This document shows, in pieces, positions 42,065 to 50,201 of a DNA stretch of 64,000 nt. Location: assembly GCF_000754805.1 (NCBI RefSeq), contig NZ_KN150731.1, positions 62,001-126,000 of the forward strand, in the 5' to 3' direction. The position numbers and the translations under genes were made by a program. The notes beneath the pieces were generated by a model. The model saw only the letters and a list, made by a program, of their open reading frames with translations. It was not told the DNA's origin and made no database searches. How positions within the stretch are numbered: the first letter of the stretch is position 1; the number at the start of each line of letters is the position of its first letter. The stretch comes from Yersinia frederiksenii ATCC 33641. GTDB lineage: Bacteria > Pseudomonadota > Gammaproteobacteria > Enterobacterales > Enterobacteriaceae.

Positions 42065-43105
42065 ATGAATAATATTAAAATTGATAAATCACTGACGGCT
42101 AGTTCGATAAAAGAACATTCGTTTATGTCTGGATTAAAAGGTAAGTTACCTAAAGATACCGGCATTTTTATTGTTATGATCGGTATTGCATTAATCTTCG
42201 AGTTTTTGGGTTGGTTTATCCGCGATCAGTCATTTTTATTGAACCCTAATCGGTTATTATTGATTATCTTGCAAGTTGCAATAATAGGTATTATTGCTGT
42301 CGGGGTGACGCAGGTTATTATCACCACGGGTATTGATCTTTCCTCTGGTTCATTAATTGCACTAACCGCAGTGGTTGCTGCAAGTTTGGCGCAAACCACT
42401 GATAGTATTTCTCCGATGTATCCACATCTATTAGATTTACCTGCAGTTGTTCCCATTACTGCAGGAATTGGGGTAGGGATTCTATGTGGCTTTATAAATG
42501 GATTCCTGATTACCCGTACCGGAATCCCGCCATTCATTGCAACTTTGGGGATGATGGTTTCTGCTAGAGGGCTTGCTCAGTATTATACTAAAGGTAATCC
42601 GGTAAGTTTTCTCTCCGATGATTTTACAGCGATCGGCCAAGGGGCAATGCCAGTCATCATTTTCTTAGTTATTGCTGTTATTTTCCATATTGCATTAAAG
42701 CACACCCGCTATGGTAAATATGTCTATGCCATTGGTGGAAATATGATTTCCGCAAAAGTTTCGGGTATTAACGTTAATAAATATCTGGTGACGGTTTATA
42801 CCATTGCCGGGGGATTGGCAGGTTTAGCTGGCGTGGTTCTGGCAGCGCGTGTGAGCAGTGGGCAATCCAGTATGGGTCAATCATATGAGTTGGATGCCAT
42901 AGCCGCGGCAGTCATTGGTGGTAGCAGTTTGATGGGGGGAGTTGGGAGAATTACCGGTACAGTGATTGGGGCGGTGATCTTGGGATTGATCAAAAGTGGT
43001 TTTACTTTTATTGGTGTGGACTCATACATCCAAGACATTATTAAAGGGATTATCATCGTTAGTGCAGTCGCTATCGATATGCACCGTAATCGAAAAAAAC
43101 GCTAA
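42065..43105 (+). CDS. Sugar ABC transporter permease (RbsC type)
   Basis: A 346-residue inner-membrane permease of the BPD_transp_2 family, with about ten hydrophobic segments and the family motif near AGLAGVVLAAR and DAIAAAVIGGSSLMGGVG. GGAAGG is spaced eight bases from the ATG at 42065; the ATG at 42059 is too close to it. It is the last gene of the three-gene importer. No kinase, isomerase or dehydrogenase for a sugar follows directly. Confidence 0.9.
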   Translation: MNNIKIDKSLTASSIKEHSFMSGLKGKLPKDTGIFIVMIGIALIFEFLGWFIRDQSFLLNPNRLLLIILQVAIIGIIAVGVTQVIITTGIDLSSGSLIALTAVVAASLAQTTDSISPMYPHLLDLPAVVPITAGIGVGILCGFINGFLITRTGIPPFIATLGMMVSARGLAQYYTKGNPVSFLSDDFTAIGQGAMPVIIFLVIAVIFHIALKHTRYGKYVYAIGGNMISAKVSGINVNKYLVTVYTIAGGLAGLAGVVLAARVSSGQSSMGQSYELDAIAAAVIGGSSLMGGVGRITGTVIGAVILGLIKSGFTFIGVDSYIQDIIKGIIIVSAVAIDMHRNRKKR

Positions 43106-43156
43106 TTGTTCATTGTAAGTGCCGATGGTTTGAGAGTGCCAAACCTATTGATTGCT

Positions 43157-43181
43157 TGTTATGTTATAGTATAACATAACA
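43157..43181. promoter_or_regulatory. Zur box upstream of zinT
   Basis: A perfect palindrome of 12 + 1 + 12 bases with the TGTTATAnTATAACA core of enterobacterial Zur sites, 28 bases before the zinT start. Zinc-dependent repression is expected. Confidence 0.85.
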
Positions 43182-43208
43182 CATCAAGTAATTAATCAGG
43201 AGGCATAG

Positions 43209-43874
43209 ATGCCAAAGAAAATTAACCACTTACCCTTAATAGCACTCAGTGTTTGTGCTTCATTAATCAGTTTTAATTCGTTAGCTCATGGTAAGCATAG
43301 CCATGCTCATGAGCATCACCAGTCGGATGCTGCTCGTCAGGCGAGCGAGGGTATTTTTGCCGATAAAGATGTCAAAGATAGGTCGCTTAGTGATTGGGAC
43401 GGTGTCTGGCAATCGATTAATCCTTATTTATTAAAAGGGGATTTAGATCCAGTATTAGCCGATAAGGCGAAGAAAAATAAAGATAAAACGGTTGAACAAT
43501 ACCGGGAGTATTATAAAAAAGGTTATGCTACCAATATCACTATGATAGGTATTGAGAATAACACTATTGATTTTCATACTGCTGAGTCGGTTAACTCCTG
43601 CCAATATACTTACTCAGGCTTTAAAATAATGCACTATGAGTCAGGGAAGAAAGGGGTGCGCTATTTGTATGAGTGTAAAAATACTAATTCCAAAGCCCCT
43701 AAATATGTTCAGTTTAGCGACCATATTATCGAACCGCATAAATCCCACCACTTTCATATGTACATCGGTAATGAGTCACAAGAAAAACTACTTAAAGAAA
43801 TGGAGAATTGGCCAACTTTTTATCCAATATCTTCGGACAAAGATGAAATTATTCACGAGATGCTACATCACTGA
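43209..43874 (+). CDS. zinT: Periplasmic zinc-binding protein ZinT
   Basis: A 221-residue YodA/ZinT-family protein. The signal peptide (...SFNSLAHG) is followed by a His-rich stretch (HGKHSHAHEHHQ) and the lipocalin-like ZinT domain (SDWDGVWQSINPYL, SHHFHMYIG with zinc-ligand histidines). It binds zinc in the periplasm and can pass it to ZnuA during zinc limitation. AGGAGG precedes the ATG, and the Zur palindrome lies just upstream. It is monocistronic, with a long perfect hairpin following. Confidence 0.93.
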   Translation: MPKKINHLPLIALSVCASLISFNSLAHGKHSHAHEHHQSDAARQASEGIFADKDVKDRSLSDWDGVWQSINPYLLKGDLDPVLADKAKKNKDKTVEQYREYYKKGYATNITMIGIENNTIDFHTAESVNSCQYTYSGFKIMHYESGKKGVRYLYECKNTNSKAPKYVQFSDHIIEPHKSHHFHMYIGNESQEKLLKEMENWPTFYPISSDKDEIIHEMLHH

Positions 43875-43899
43875 TATTACTTAAATCAGGTATCCTGTG

Positions 43900-43943
43900 T
43901 TACAACAAAGCCGCGCAGTTGACATTACGCGGCTTTGTTGTAA
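43900..43943. terminator. Long perfect hairpin after zinT
   Basis: A 16-bp perfect stem (43900-43915 with 43928-43943) and a 12-base loop. No long T run follows, but the U-rich descending arm fits a terminator. Confidence 0.7.
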
Positions 43944-44046
43944 CCCCTTAACCTCAAATAGGATTAAGCTGAGGGAAGGGGAGAACCGAACCCTTCGAGG
44001 CGGATCATGCTGATGTGTGACATCGGTAGAACTAATTTTCATTAAA

Positions 44047-44065
44047 ATTGAAATGTTGTTTTGAT
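44047..44065. promoter_or_regulatory. KdgR-like operator upstream of the RpiB-family gene
   Basis: ATTGAAATGTTGTTTTGAT matches most positions of the enterobacterial KdgR consensus (GAAA-n5/6-TTTT core) and lies about 80 bases before the start at 44144. KdgR represses pectin and hexuronate catabolism genes. Confidence 0.5.
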
Positions 44066-44143
44066 AGTGATATCTTCGCTACAATCTAGCAAAACAACAC
44101 ATTCAATGGACTCGGTTTCATTGACCAAATCGGAGAGAACATA

Positions 44144-44782
44144 ATGAAAATTGCACTGATGATGGAAAACAGTCAGGCAACTAAAAACGCGATTATCCTG
44201 AAAGAGCTGAACGCCGTAGCCTCAGAAAAAGCGTACCCGGTATACAACGTGGGCATGAGTGATGAAAACGACCATCACCTGACTTATATTCATCTGGGTA
44301 TTATGGCCAGCATTCTGCTTAACTCTAAAGCAGTCGATTTTGTAGTGACTGGCTGTGGTACTGGTCAGGGTGCGATGATGTCACTGAATATTCATCCTGG
44401 TGTTGTATGTGGTTATTGCATTGATCCAGCGGATGCTTTCCTGTTTGCTCAGATTAACAACGGTAATGCACTGTCACTGCCATTCGCCAAAGGTTTTGGT
44501 TGGGGTGCGGAACTGAATGTACGCTACATTTTTGAGAAAGCATTTACCGGTGTGAAAGGCGAAGGCTACCCACTGGATCGTAAAGAGCCACAAGTTCGTA
44601 ATGCGGGTATTTTGAACCAAGTGAAAGCTGCGGTTGTGAAAGAAAACTATCTGGATACACTGCGCGCTATTGACCCAGAATTAGTAAAAACTGCAGTAAG
44701 TGGCGAACGTTTCCAACAGTGCTTCTTCGACAACTGCCAGGTTGAAGAGATTAAGGCATTTGTGAAACAAGTTTTGGCGTAA
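44144..44782 (+). CDS. RpiB/LacAB-family sugar(-phosphate) isomerase, possibly DhuI-like
   Basis: A 212-residue member of the RpiB/LacA/LacB isomerase family, with the RpiB-like core VDFVVTGCGTGQGAMM (catalytic-site Cys and GTGxG) but about 60 residues longer than RpiB. Proteins of this size and family include DhuI, which isomerises the unsaturated-uronate product DHU in place of KduI. The KdgR-like box ahead of it supports a role in uronate or pectin-derived sugar metabolism. GGAGAG precedes the ATG. It stands alone, with a terminator downstream. The substrate is inferred, not shown. Confidence 0.75.
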   Translation: MKIALMMENSQATKNAIILKELNAVASEKAYPVYNVGMSDENDHHLTYIHLGIMASILLNSKAVDFVVTGCGTGQGAMMSLNIHPGVVCGYCIDPADAFLFAQINNGNALSLPFAKGFGWGAELNVRYIFEKAFTGVKGEGYPLDRKEPQVRNAGILNQVKAAVVKENYLDTLRAIDPELVKTAVSGERFQQCFFDNCQVEEIKAFVKQVLA

Positions 44783-44806
44783 CGATAATATCTTAAGCCA
44801 TAACAC

Positions 44807-44830
44807 AAAGGCCCCTTCAAGGGGTCTTTT
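44807..44830 (+). terminator. Terminator after the RpiB-family gene
   Basis: AAAGGCCCC pairs with GGGGTCTTT (one G-U) around TTCAA, followed by T. Confidence 0.85.
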
Positions 44831-44912
44831 GCTTATCAGTGCCCGTCTAAATAAGACCCATGTCTGATCTTAATTAACAGAAAATAATATAATTTAGATA
44901 TGCCCAAACTGA

Positions 44913-45430
44913 TTAATGCCTGGAATTTACAGGTGATAAAGCGATGATTTTATCGACACATTGAATAGCAGATAATTTCGCGGTATCCAGCTGTAAGTGA
45001 ATTCTATCCCAGGGTTCATAGTGCCGGTTGATGACCTTCTGCCAATCAGGGAGAGTGAATCCTTTAATATCTGGCGTCCGATTTTCTACCCGCAGCCGAT
45101 GTTCATCAAGATTGGAGCAGATAATTTCAACGTCCAAAAAAGGCACATTTACCGATAGAGCAACATCACGATAAGCATTGCGTGTAAGAGCCATAGGATT
45201 GACGGAGTCAGTAATAACCGTTGAGCCGATGAGCAAATTTTCTCGTGCTACTTCATAAGCGATAATATAGCCAGTAGGGCCCATTGCTATATTTCCCCCT
45301 TAGAATCTGCAGAGCGAATAGCCTGTTCTATCGTATCAATGCGTAAGTACACGGCCTTCAATCGTTCAGCCAACAAATGGGCAATGGTACTTTTTCCTGT
45401 GCCAGGTAAACCGCTAAAAATAATTAACAT
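44913..45430 (-). pseudogene. P-loop kinase/AAA ATPase gene split by a frameshift
   Basis: An ATG at 45430 (GAGAT upstream) begins a typical small-molecule-kinase start, IIFSGLPGTGKSTIA with LRIDTIEQAIRS, and meets a TAG at 45287-45289 after 47 codons. The expected continuation GPTGYIIAYEVA...DSVNPMALTRNAYRD...RVENRTPD...YEPWDR is in another frame from 45284 to 44913. Losing one TA pair from the ATATA next to the stop would restore one frame of about 170 residues. This is therefore most likely a broken gene for an APS-kinase/gluconokinase-like AAA protein. No classical slippery heptamer supports programmed frameshifting. Confidence 0.8.
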
Positions 45431-45649
45431 TGCATATCTCCTCATCATGCATATCAGATATTTTATCTGACCTTATTGGCATCATTATGCTCTTTCATTT
45501 ACCCCGACGATTAGCGACATAATTTCATCATTTTGCAACGCGAATGAGTGTGGCAGTCTGATATACTGGTGAGATATTGTTGTAACTTAAGATAATAACT
45601 AGAGTTTATTTTTTTAACCAGTTATTGGAATCAATTTGGGGCAAAGTGT

Positions 45650-46894
45650 GTGAACGCGAATTCTACAGTTTTACTTTCTCGGCATACATTTAGCTACGCC
45701 CCGTTTCGAAACTTATTCTTCGCCCGGCTTCTTACTGTCTTAGGCAATGGAATTGCACCTATTGCACTGGCCTTTGCAGTGCTCGATATTGGAGGGACGG
45801 CTACCGATTTAGGCATGGTGGTTGCGGCACGTTCTATCTTCAATGTTGCTTTCTTACTGATCGGCGGTGTATTGGCAGACCGCTATTCCCGTAGTCTTGT
45901 TCTGGTGTCATCATCTGTTATTGCCGCATTATCTCAAGGAGTGGTTGCCTGGATAGTACTTGATGGAACAGCAACAATCATGTGGCTTGCGGTGCTGGGT
46001 ACGATTAACGGCGCGGCTGCAGGTATTGCATTGCCGGCTTCTTCAGCAATGGTTCCACAAACTGTGCCTACACGTAATCTTCGGGAAGCGAACGCCTTTA
46101 TCCAGTTGGGTATTTATGCGGGGACAGTGATTGGTGCCTCTTTGGGGGGCGTTTTAGCCAGTGCTGTTGGGCCCGGTTGGGGATTGGCCATCGATGCTTT
46201 GGGATTTGCTGCTGCCGCACCACTTTATATGTTAATCCGTATTAACCCAATGCAGTCATCCGAATCACAGACTAATATTTTGCAGGATCTCCGTGATGGC
46301 TGGCAGGAGTTCATTTCCCGTGCTTGGGTTTGGGCTATTGTCGCGCAGTTCACGATTGTTAATGCTGCTTTTAGCGGCGTAGTGATGGTGCTTGGCCCCA
46401 TAGTGGCAGATGCTTCATTTGGGCGAACCGGTTGGGGGATGATTGTTGCTACTCAAAGTATTGGCTTGATTGTCGGTTCTTTTATTGCGCTTCGATGGCG
46501 TCCCCGGCGTGATCTGTTAGTCGGTGTCATGCTGATTGCACTTTGCGCCATTCCTATCGTCCTGTTGAGTCTGGTTTCTTCGACGTTTATTTTGATGGGC
46601 GCATTCTTTATCGCCGGGGTGGGTTTTGGGCAATTCGGTGTTGTTTGGGCCCATTCTCTGCAAACGCATATTCCACCAGAGAGGCTTGCGCGAGTTTATG
46701 CTTATGATGCCATGGGGTCATTTATCGCTATTCCTCTAGGCGAAATTGCCGCAGGCCCTCTCGCAATGCACTATGGCAGCACGGCTGTTTTGCTGTCTTC
46801 AGCCATTGCAGTTGTCATCGCGACTGTTGCTGCTAGCTTTACTCCAGCCATTAGGCAGCTCGATAATGCCCCTAGGGTAAAGCAGCATATTTAG
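45650..46894 (+). CDS. MFS transporter (DHA3/EntS-like)
   Basis: A 414-residue major-facilitator protein with about twelve membrane segments. FRNLFFARLLTVLGNGIAPI at the first helix and GGVLADRYSRS as the loop 2-3 motif match the DHA3 group, which includes macrolide exporters and EntS. It probably exports a small molecule. It starts at GTG with GGGG upstream. No neighbouring gene indicates the substrate. An AAA-family kinase remnant is divergent upstream. Confidence 0.85.
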   Translation: MNANSTVLLSRHTFSYAPFRNLFFARLLTVLGNGIAPIALAFAVLDIGGTATDLGMVVAARSIFNVAFLLIGGVLADRYSRSLVLVSSSVIAALSQGVVAWIVLDGTATIMWLAVLGTINGAAAGIALPASSAMVPQTVPTRNLREANAFIQLGIYAGTVIGASLGGVLASAVGPGWGLAIDALGFAAAAPLYMLIRINPMQSSESQTNILQDLRDGWQEFISRAWVWAIVAQFTIVNAAFSGVVMVLGPIVADASFGRTGWGMIVATQSIGLIVGSFIALRWRPRRDLLVGVMLIALCAIPIVLLSLVSSTFILMGAFFIAGVGFGQFGVVWAHSLQTHIPPERLARVYAYDAMGSFIAIPLGEIAAGPLAMHYGSTAVLLSSAIAVVIATVAASFTPAIRQLDNAPRVKQHI

Positions 46895-47045
46895 TTGAGA
46901 GGTTATTCGGCACGGTGACATATTATTCAGTATGACTCTAGTGGGTTTAATGGTATTTGATTATTTATATAGTGCTAATTACAACCTGATACTCTGTGAT
47001 GTCTATGTTCTGGAACAATAATAATAACTTTTAGAGGATCAATAT

Positions 47046-47297
47046 ATGGGAACTGTTTTAGCACTAATGGGGTTGATTTTAGGTGCTTGGGCTGTACGTA
47101 GCATTTGTCTTAAAGTGCAAAGTACCGGGAAGAAGATCGCAAAATCTATTTTCGCGGCTTGGTACTTTCTGACCGCTGGTGGGATAGGGGGAACTGAAGA
47201 AGATAAGATTGTGCTTGTTGTTGTCGCTATGCTGATTGGCGCCGCTGTTGTCCTCTATTCGAATCATGCTGATAAGGCGGGGTCTGAGCGATTATAA
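47046..47297 (+). CDS. Small membrane protein of unknown function
   Basis: An 83-residue protein with two hydrophobic stretches (about residues 3-18 and 54-72) flanking a basic central part (KVQSTGKKIAKS) and a Gly-rich turn. AGAGGA lies before the ATG. I recognise no family. It is flanked by the MFS gene and the RidA-like gene on the same strand, but with about 150 and 130 bases between, so operon membership is unclear. Confidence 0.65.
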   Translation: MGTVLALMGLILGAWAVRSICLKVQSTGKKIAKSIFAAWYFLTAGGIGGTEEDKIVLVVVAMLIGAAVVLYSNHADKAGSERL

Positions 47298-47424
47298 GGA
47301 TAAAGCTATTTGTGTTTTAAATCAGTCAGTTAACGGATATAAGTAGAACATAAATGCTTATCGGATTAACGGGAAAGACGTGTTCTGATTAAAGCACCAT
47401 AAATGAAAATGTTGGAGATGAAAA

Positions 47425-47808
47425 ATGGCTGAATTAATCAGGAAGAATTACTCGACACTTGGGCAAGTTAAAGGGCCTTACGTCCATGCGGTGAAGCACA
47501 ACGAAACCCTTTATATTTCCGGTTTGACTGCTTTCGGCACTGTATCTCAAGGCAAGAGTATGGCAGAACAAGCGGAGGAGATATTTAGTCAGTTTCATCG
47601 TATTGCTTCAGCAGAAAACACTTCACTTCACTCATTAATTAAAGTGACAATTTTTGTGACGTCACTTGACGATATTGAACAACTACGAGCTGTGCTATTC
47701 CATCATTTTGGTGCACATCTTCCTGCGAGTTCTCTGGTGCAGGTTACTCAGCTTTTTTCTCCGGAAATCAATGTGGAAATTGAGGCGATTTTAGCTTTGA
47801 GTATTTAG
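47425..47808 (+). CDS. RidA-family (YjgF/UK114) protein lacking the key arginine
   Basis: A 127-residue single-domain Rid protein (GPYVHAVKHNETLYISG, INVEIEAILAL). RidA proper hydrolyses reactive enamine/imine products of PLP enzymes using an Arg in the motif PARSCVEVARLP. Here the same place reads PASSLVQVTQLF, with serine instead of arginine. Non-RidA subfamilies with this change lack the deaminase activity, so the function may be different. GGAG precedes the ATG. A MarR gene is convergent, and an aminotransferase gene lies beyond it. Confidence 0.82.
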   Translation: MAELIRKNYSTLGQVKGPYVHAVKHNETLYISGLTAFGTVSQGKSMAEQAEEIFSQFHRIASAENTSLHSLIKVTIFVTSLDDIEQLRAVLFHHFGAHLPASSLVQVTQLFSPEINVEIEAILALSI

Positions 47809-47928
47809 TTGGTAACCCGTAGCCCTGCGATTGTCCATTTCTGCTCTTCATTGTTATATGTTTAATTATATAACGATTGCTACACTGGTAAATATATCAA
47901 AAGGATCGCAATTGCCCCTACTGAGGTC

Positions 47929-48390
47929 TTAAGATTCGTCGGTCAGTCCTTTATTAAGGTGTTGCATAACTTGCAACCAGGCCACTTCAGTTTCTTTCCC
48001 CAGTTGCAGGAATACCCGCTGCAATAGCTGCTTTTGTGTATGGGTTAATTGTGATTCAAGTTTTTTGCCGGAAGGGGAAAGAGATAATTGCCGCACTCGC
48101 TGATCATGAGCGGCGGCAGTCACCGTTATTAATCCCATTTTAACTAATTGCTTTAGAGGGCCATTCAGCGCCTGTTTACTGATCTTTAAAATTCCCAGTA
48201 ATGCATTGATAGCAATATCGGGATTGTGCCCGACAAAGTACAAAATGCGGTGGTGTACCCGCCCTAATCCTTGTTCTGCCAATAATTTATCGGGCAACTC
48301 AGTAAAGGAGCGGTAACCAAAATAGAATTGCTCGATAGCTTGATGGAGGAATAGGTCTTCCGGTTGCGATTTATTTTTAGCAGTTAGCAT
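47929..48390 (-). CDS. MarR-family transcriptional regulator
   Basis: A 153-residue winged-helix regulator. The MarR core is visible: VHHRILYFVGHNPDIAINALLG (helices 2-3), KISKQALNGPLKQLVKMGLI (recognition helix) and AAHDQRVRQLSLSPSGK (wing). It is divergent from the aminotransferase gene, with a perfect inverted repeat in the 111-base gap, implying control of that gene and of itself. The ligand is unknown. Confidence 0.85.
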   Translation of the reverse strand: MLTAKNKSQPEDLFLHQAIEQFYFGYRSFTELPDKLLAEQGLGRVHHRILYFVGHNPDIAINALLGILKISKQALNGPLKQLVKMGLITVTAAAHDQRVRQLSLSPSGKKLESQLTHTQKQLLQRVFLQLGKETEVAWLQVMQHLNKGLTDES

Positions 48391-48421
48391 CGAATTCTTA
48401 TCACAAATAAAAAATAATTAG

Positions 48422-48436
48422 GTCAATAGTATTGAC
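48422..48436. promoter_or_regulatory. Inverted repeat, probable MarR operator
   Basis: GTCAATA-G-TATTGAC is a perfect 7+1+7 inverted repeat located between the divergent MarR and aminotransferase starts. Confidence 0.65.
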
Positions 48437-48501
48437 GTAACACGCTGTCCATTTTATGTTCCATAAAGGTCAAATTTGTTGGCCTCTATGGAAGGACTGC
48501 A

Positions 48502-49662
48502 ATGAATAAGACAGTAGTAGACCAGAATAATCGATTTTCCTCACGGCTGCACGATCTTCACCCATCACCTATACGAGAAATACTCTCAGTTATTGATAGG
48601 CCTGGCATGATCTCATTTGCCGGTGGGTTACCCGCGATAGAAAGTTTCCCTCACTTGAATCTTGAGGGGATGCCACAGTCGATGTTGCAATACGGGGCCA
48701 GTGAGGGGGAGGCTGAATTACGCGAGAAAATTGCACGGAATCTGTGCGAGCGTGGTTTAACCTGTACTCAGGAACAGGTCCTGATTATTTCAGGTTCACA
48801 ACAAGGAATTGATCTGGTCGCAAAGTTATTCATTGATGCCGGGACACCTGTTGCTGTGGAATCACCAACGTATTTGGCAGCTTTACAGGTGTTTCGTTTC
48901 TTCGGCGCACAGTTTATTGCTTATGATTCAGCTCTGCCTGATATTGATAAACTTAGAGCAGAAAAGCCTGCTTTTGCCTACAGTATTCCTACATTTCAGA
49001 ATCCAAGTGGCCACTGCCTCAGTATTAATCAGCGAGCCGCTTTAGCCAAAGTTTGTGACGATATTATGTTGCCGCTTTTTGAAGACGATCCCTATAGTGA
49101 CCTGGTCTATGATCCTTGTGAGCGAAAGCCCGTGTGTGCCTTATTACAGCATGCCCCATGGATTTATCAGGGATCATTTTCTAAAAGTTTATCTCCGGGG
49201 CTTCGGCTGGGTTATCTGGTCGCTTCGCCGGAGTTAATTCCTTATCTGACTCGGTTAAAGCAGGCGACGGATTTACACAGCAGTCGTATCAGCCAATGGT
49301 TGGTATTACAGCAACTCAGTGATCCTAATTATTCCAAACATATGCAGGAACTGGCGGCATATTATAAAAAACGCCGTGACTCCTTTGAGATCTCTTTACA
49401 GCGCCACTTAGGTTCCCTCGTTTCATGGGAAAAACCTGCTGGTGGGTTATTTTTCTGGTTGAGACTTAATCACTGCATAGATACTCGTAAGCTACTGCCT
49501 AAAGCTCTTGAAAATAATATTGCGTTTATGCCGGGCGAACCCTTTTTCCCAAATTCATCAACAGGATGTGGTCAGTTGAGACTTAACTTCAGTCACGCAA
49601 CAGAAGAACAGGCGGATAGAGGACTAGAGAAGCTGGCTAATTTAGTTCGAGAATATTCATAA
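48502..49662 (+). CDS. PLP-dependent class I/II aminotransferase
   Basis: A 386-residue fold-type I aminotransferase resembling the 2-aminoadipate/aromatic (LysN, MocR-C-terminal-like) group. Motifs: MISFAGGLPAIESFP, SGSQQGIDLVAKLF, FQNPSGHCLS, FEDDPYSDLVYD and the PLP-lysine region QGSFSKSLSPGLRLGYL. It should transfer an amino group from an amino acid to 2-oxoglutarate or pyruvate; the substrate is not predictable. AAGGA precedes the ATG. It is controlled by the divergent MarR gene (inference). Confidence 0.85.
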   Translation: MNKTVVDQNNRFSSRLHDLHPSPIREILSVIDRPGMISFAGGLPAIESFPHLNLEGMPQSMLQYGASEGEAELREKIARNLCERGLTCTQEQVLIISGSQQGIDLVAKLFIDAGTPVAVESPTYLAALQVFRFFGAQFIAYDSALPDIDKLRAEKPAFAYSIPTFQNPSGHCLSINQRAALAKVCDDIMLPLFEDDPYSDLVYDPCERKPVCALLQHAPWIYQGSFSKSLSPGLRLGYLVASPELIPYLTRLKQATDLHSSRISQWLVLQQLSDPNYSKHMQELAAYYKKRRDSFEISLQRHLGSLVSWEKPAGGLFFWLRLNHCIDTRKLLPKALENNIAFMPGEPFFPNSSTGCGQLRLNFSHATEEQADRGLEKLANLVREYS

Positions 49663-49689
49663 TATAAGCCGCTCTCTATCAGGCAAATG

Positions 49690-49715
49690 CGGTACCCATG
49701 GGCTAATGGGTACCG
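49690..49715 (+). terminator. Inverted repeat after the aminotransferase gene
   Basis: A 10-bp perfect stem CGGTACCCAT/ATGGGTACCG with a six-base loop, 28 bases after the stop; no T run. Confidence 0.5.
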
Positions 49716-49915
49716 TTGAAATCTTAATAAGTAAACTGAAACCCTGAATTAACTTAATTGCGTCAATATCGTCAGCAATAAAGACATTTTAATCACCATA
49801 GTATTCGCTATATCCATATGCAGAGGATAAATGTATTTTTTAATTTGCTGTGAAAGAGGCGAGATAACAGAGAAATCGGGCAGTTAAATTGGAGTCATAA
49901 CCCCTAATGATTTAA

Positions 49916-50095
49916 CTAAGGCTTATCGCGGTAGACTTCACCACAAATCAATACCACATCAGGCCTTCTTTCATGAAGGCGGACAGCCACGACCATGCAT
50001 TCGTGGCGTGTGGCATAGATTTCGTCAGTCACGGGCAGAGCCTCACAAGCATCCATTCCGCAGGTGCTAACCAGTAAAACAAACCCTATGAGCAT
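49916..50095 (-). CDS. Small secreted/membrane protein, DUF1482/YebW-like
   Basis: A 59-residue protein with a strong AAGGAG five to six bases before its ATG. It has an N-terminal hydrophobic stretch (MLIGFVLLVSTCGMDAC) and four cysteines in all. The overall pattern (hydrophobic start, C...C, TRHECM...R) resembles the small YebW/DUF1482 proteins of enterobacteria, although identity is modest. Function unknown. Confidence 0.6.
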   Translation of the reverse strand: MLIGFVLLVSTCGMDACEALPVTDEIYATRHECMVVAVRLHERRPDVVLICGEVYRDKP

Positions 50096-50201
50096 ATATT
50101 CTCCTTATTTATAGGATTTATATGAGTATAGTCGGTTTGTCGTAGAGGTTGCCTGCTTGTTTTTATCAAAGCAATAGGTCATACCACTATTTGATTAAAC
50201 A

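Noticed and set aside
45270-45300. Programmed ribosomal frameshift in the kinase-like gene
   Set aside because: A -1 shift near GGGGGAAATATAG would join the frames, but no classical X-XXY-YYZ heptamer is in the right phase, so mutation or error is simpler.
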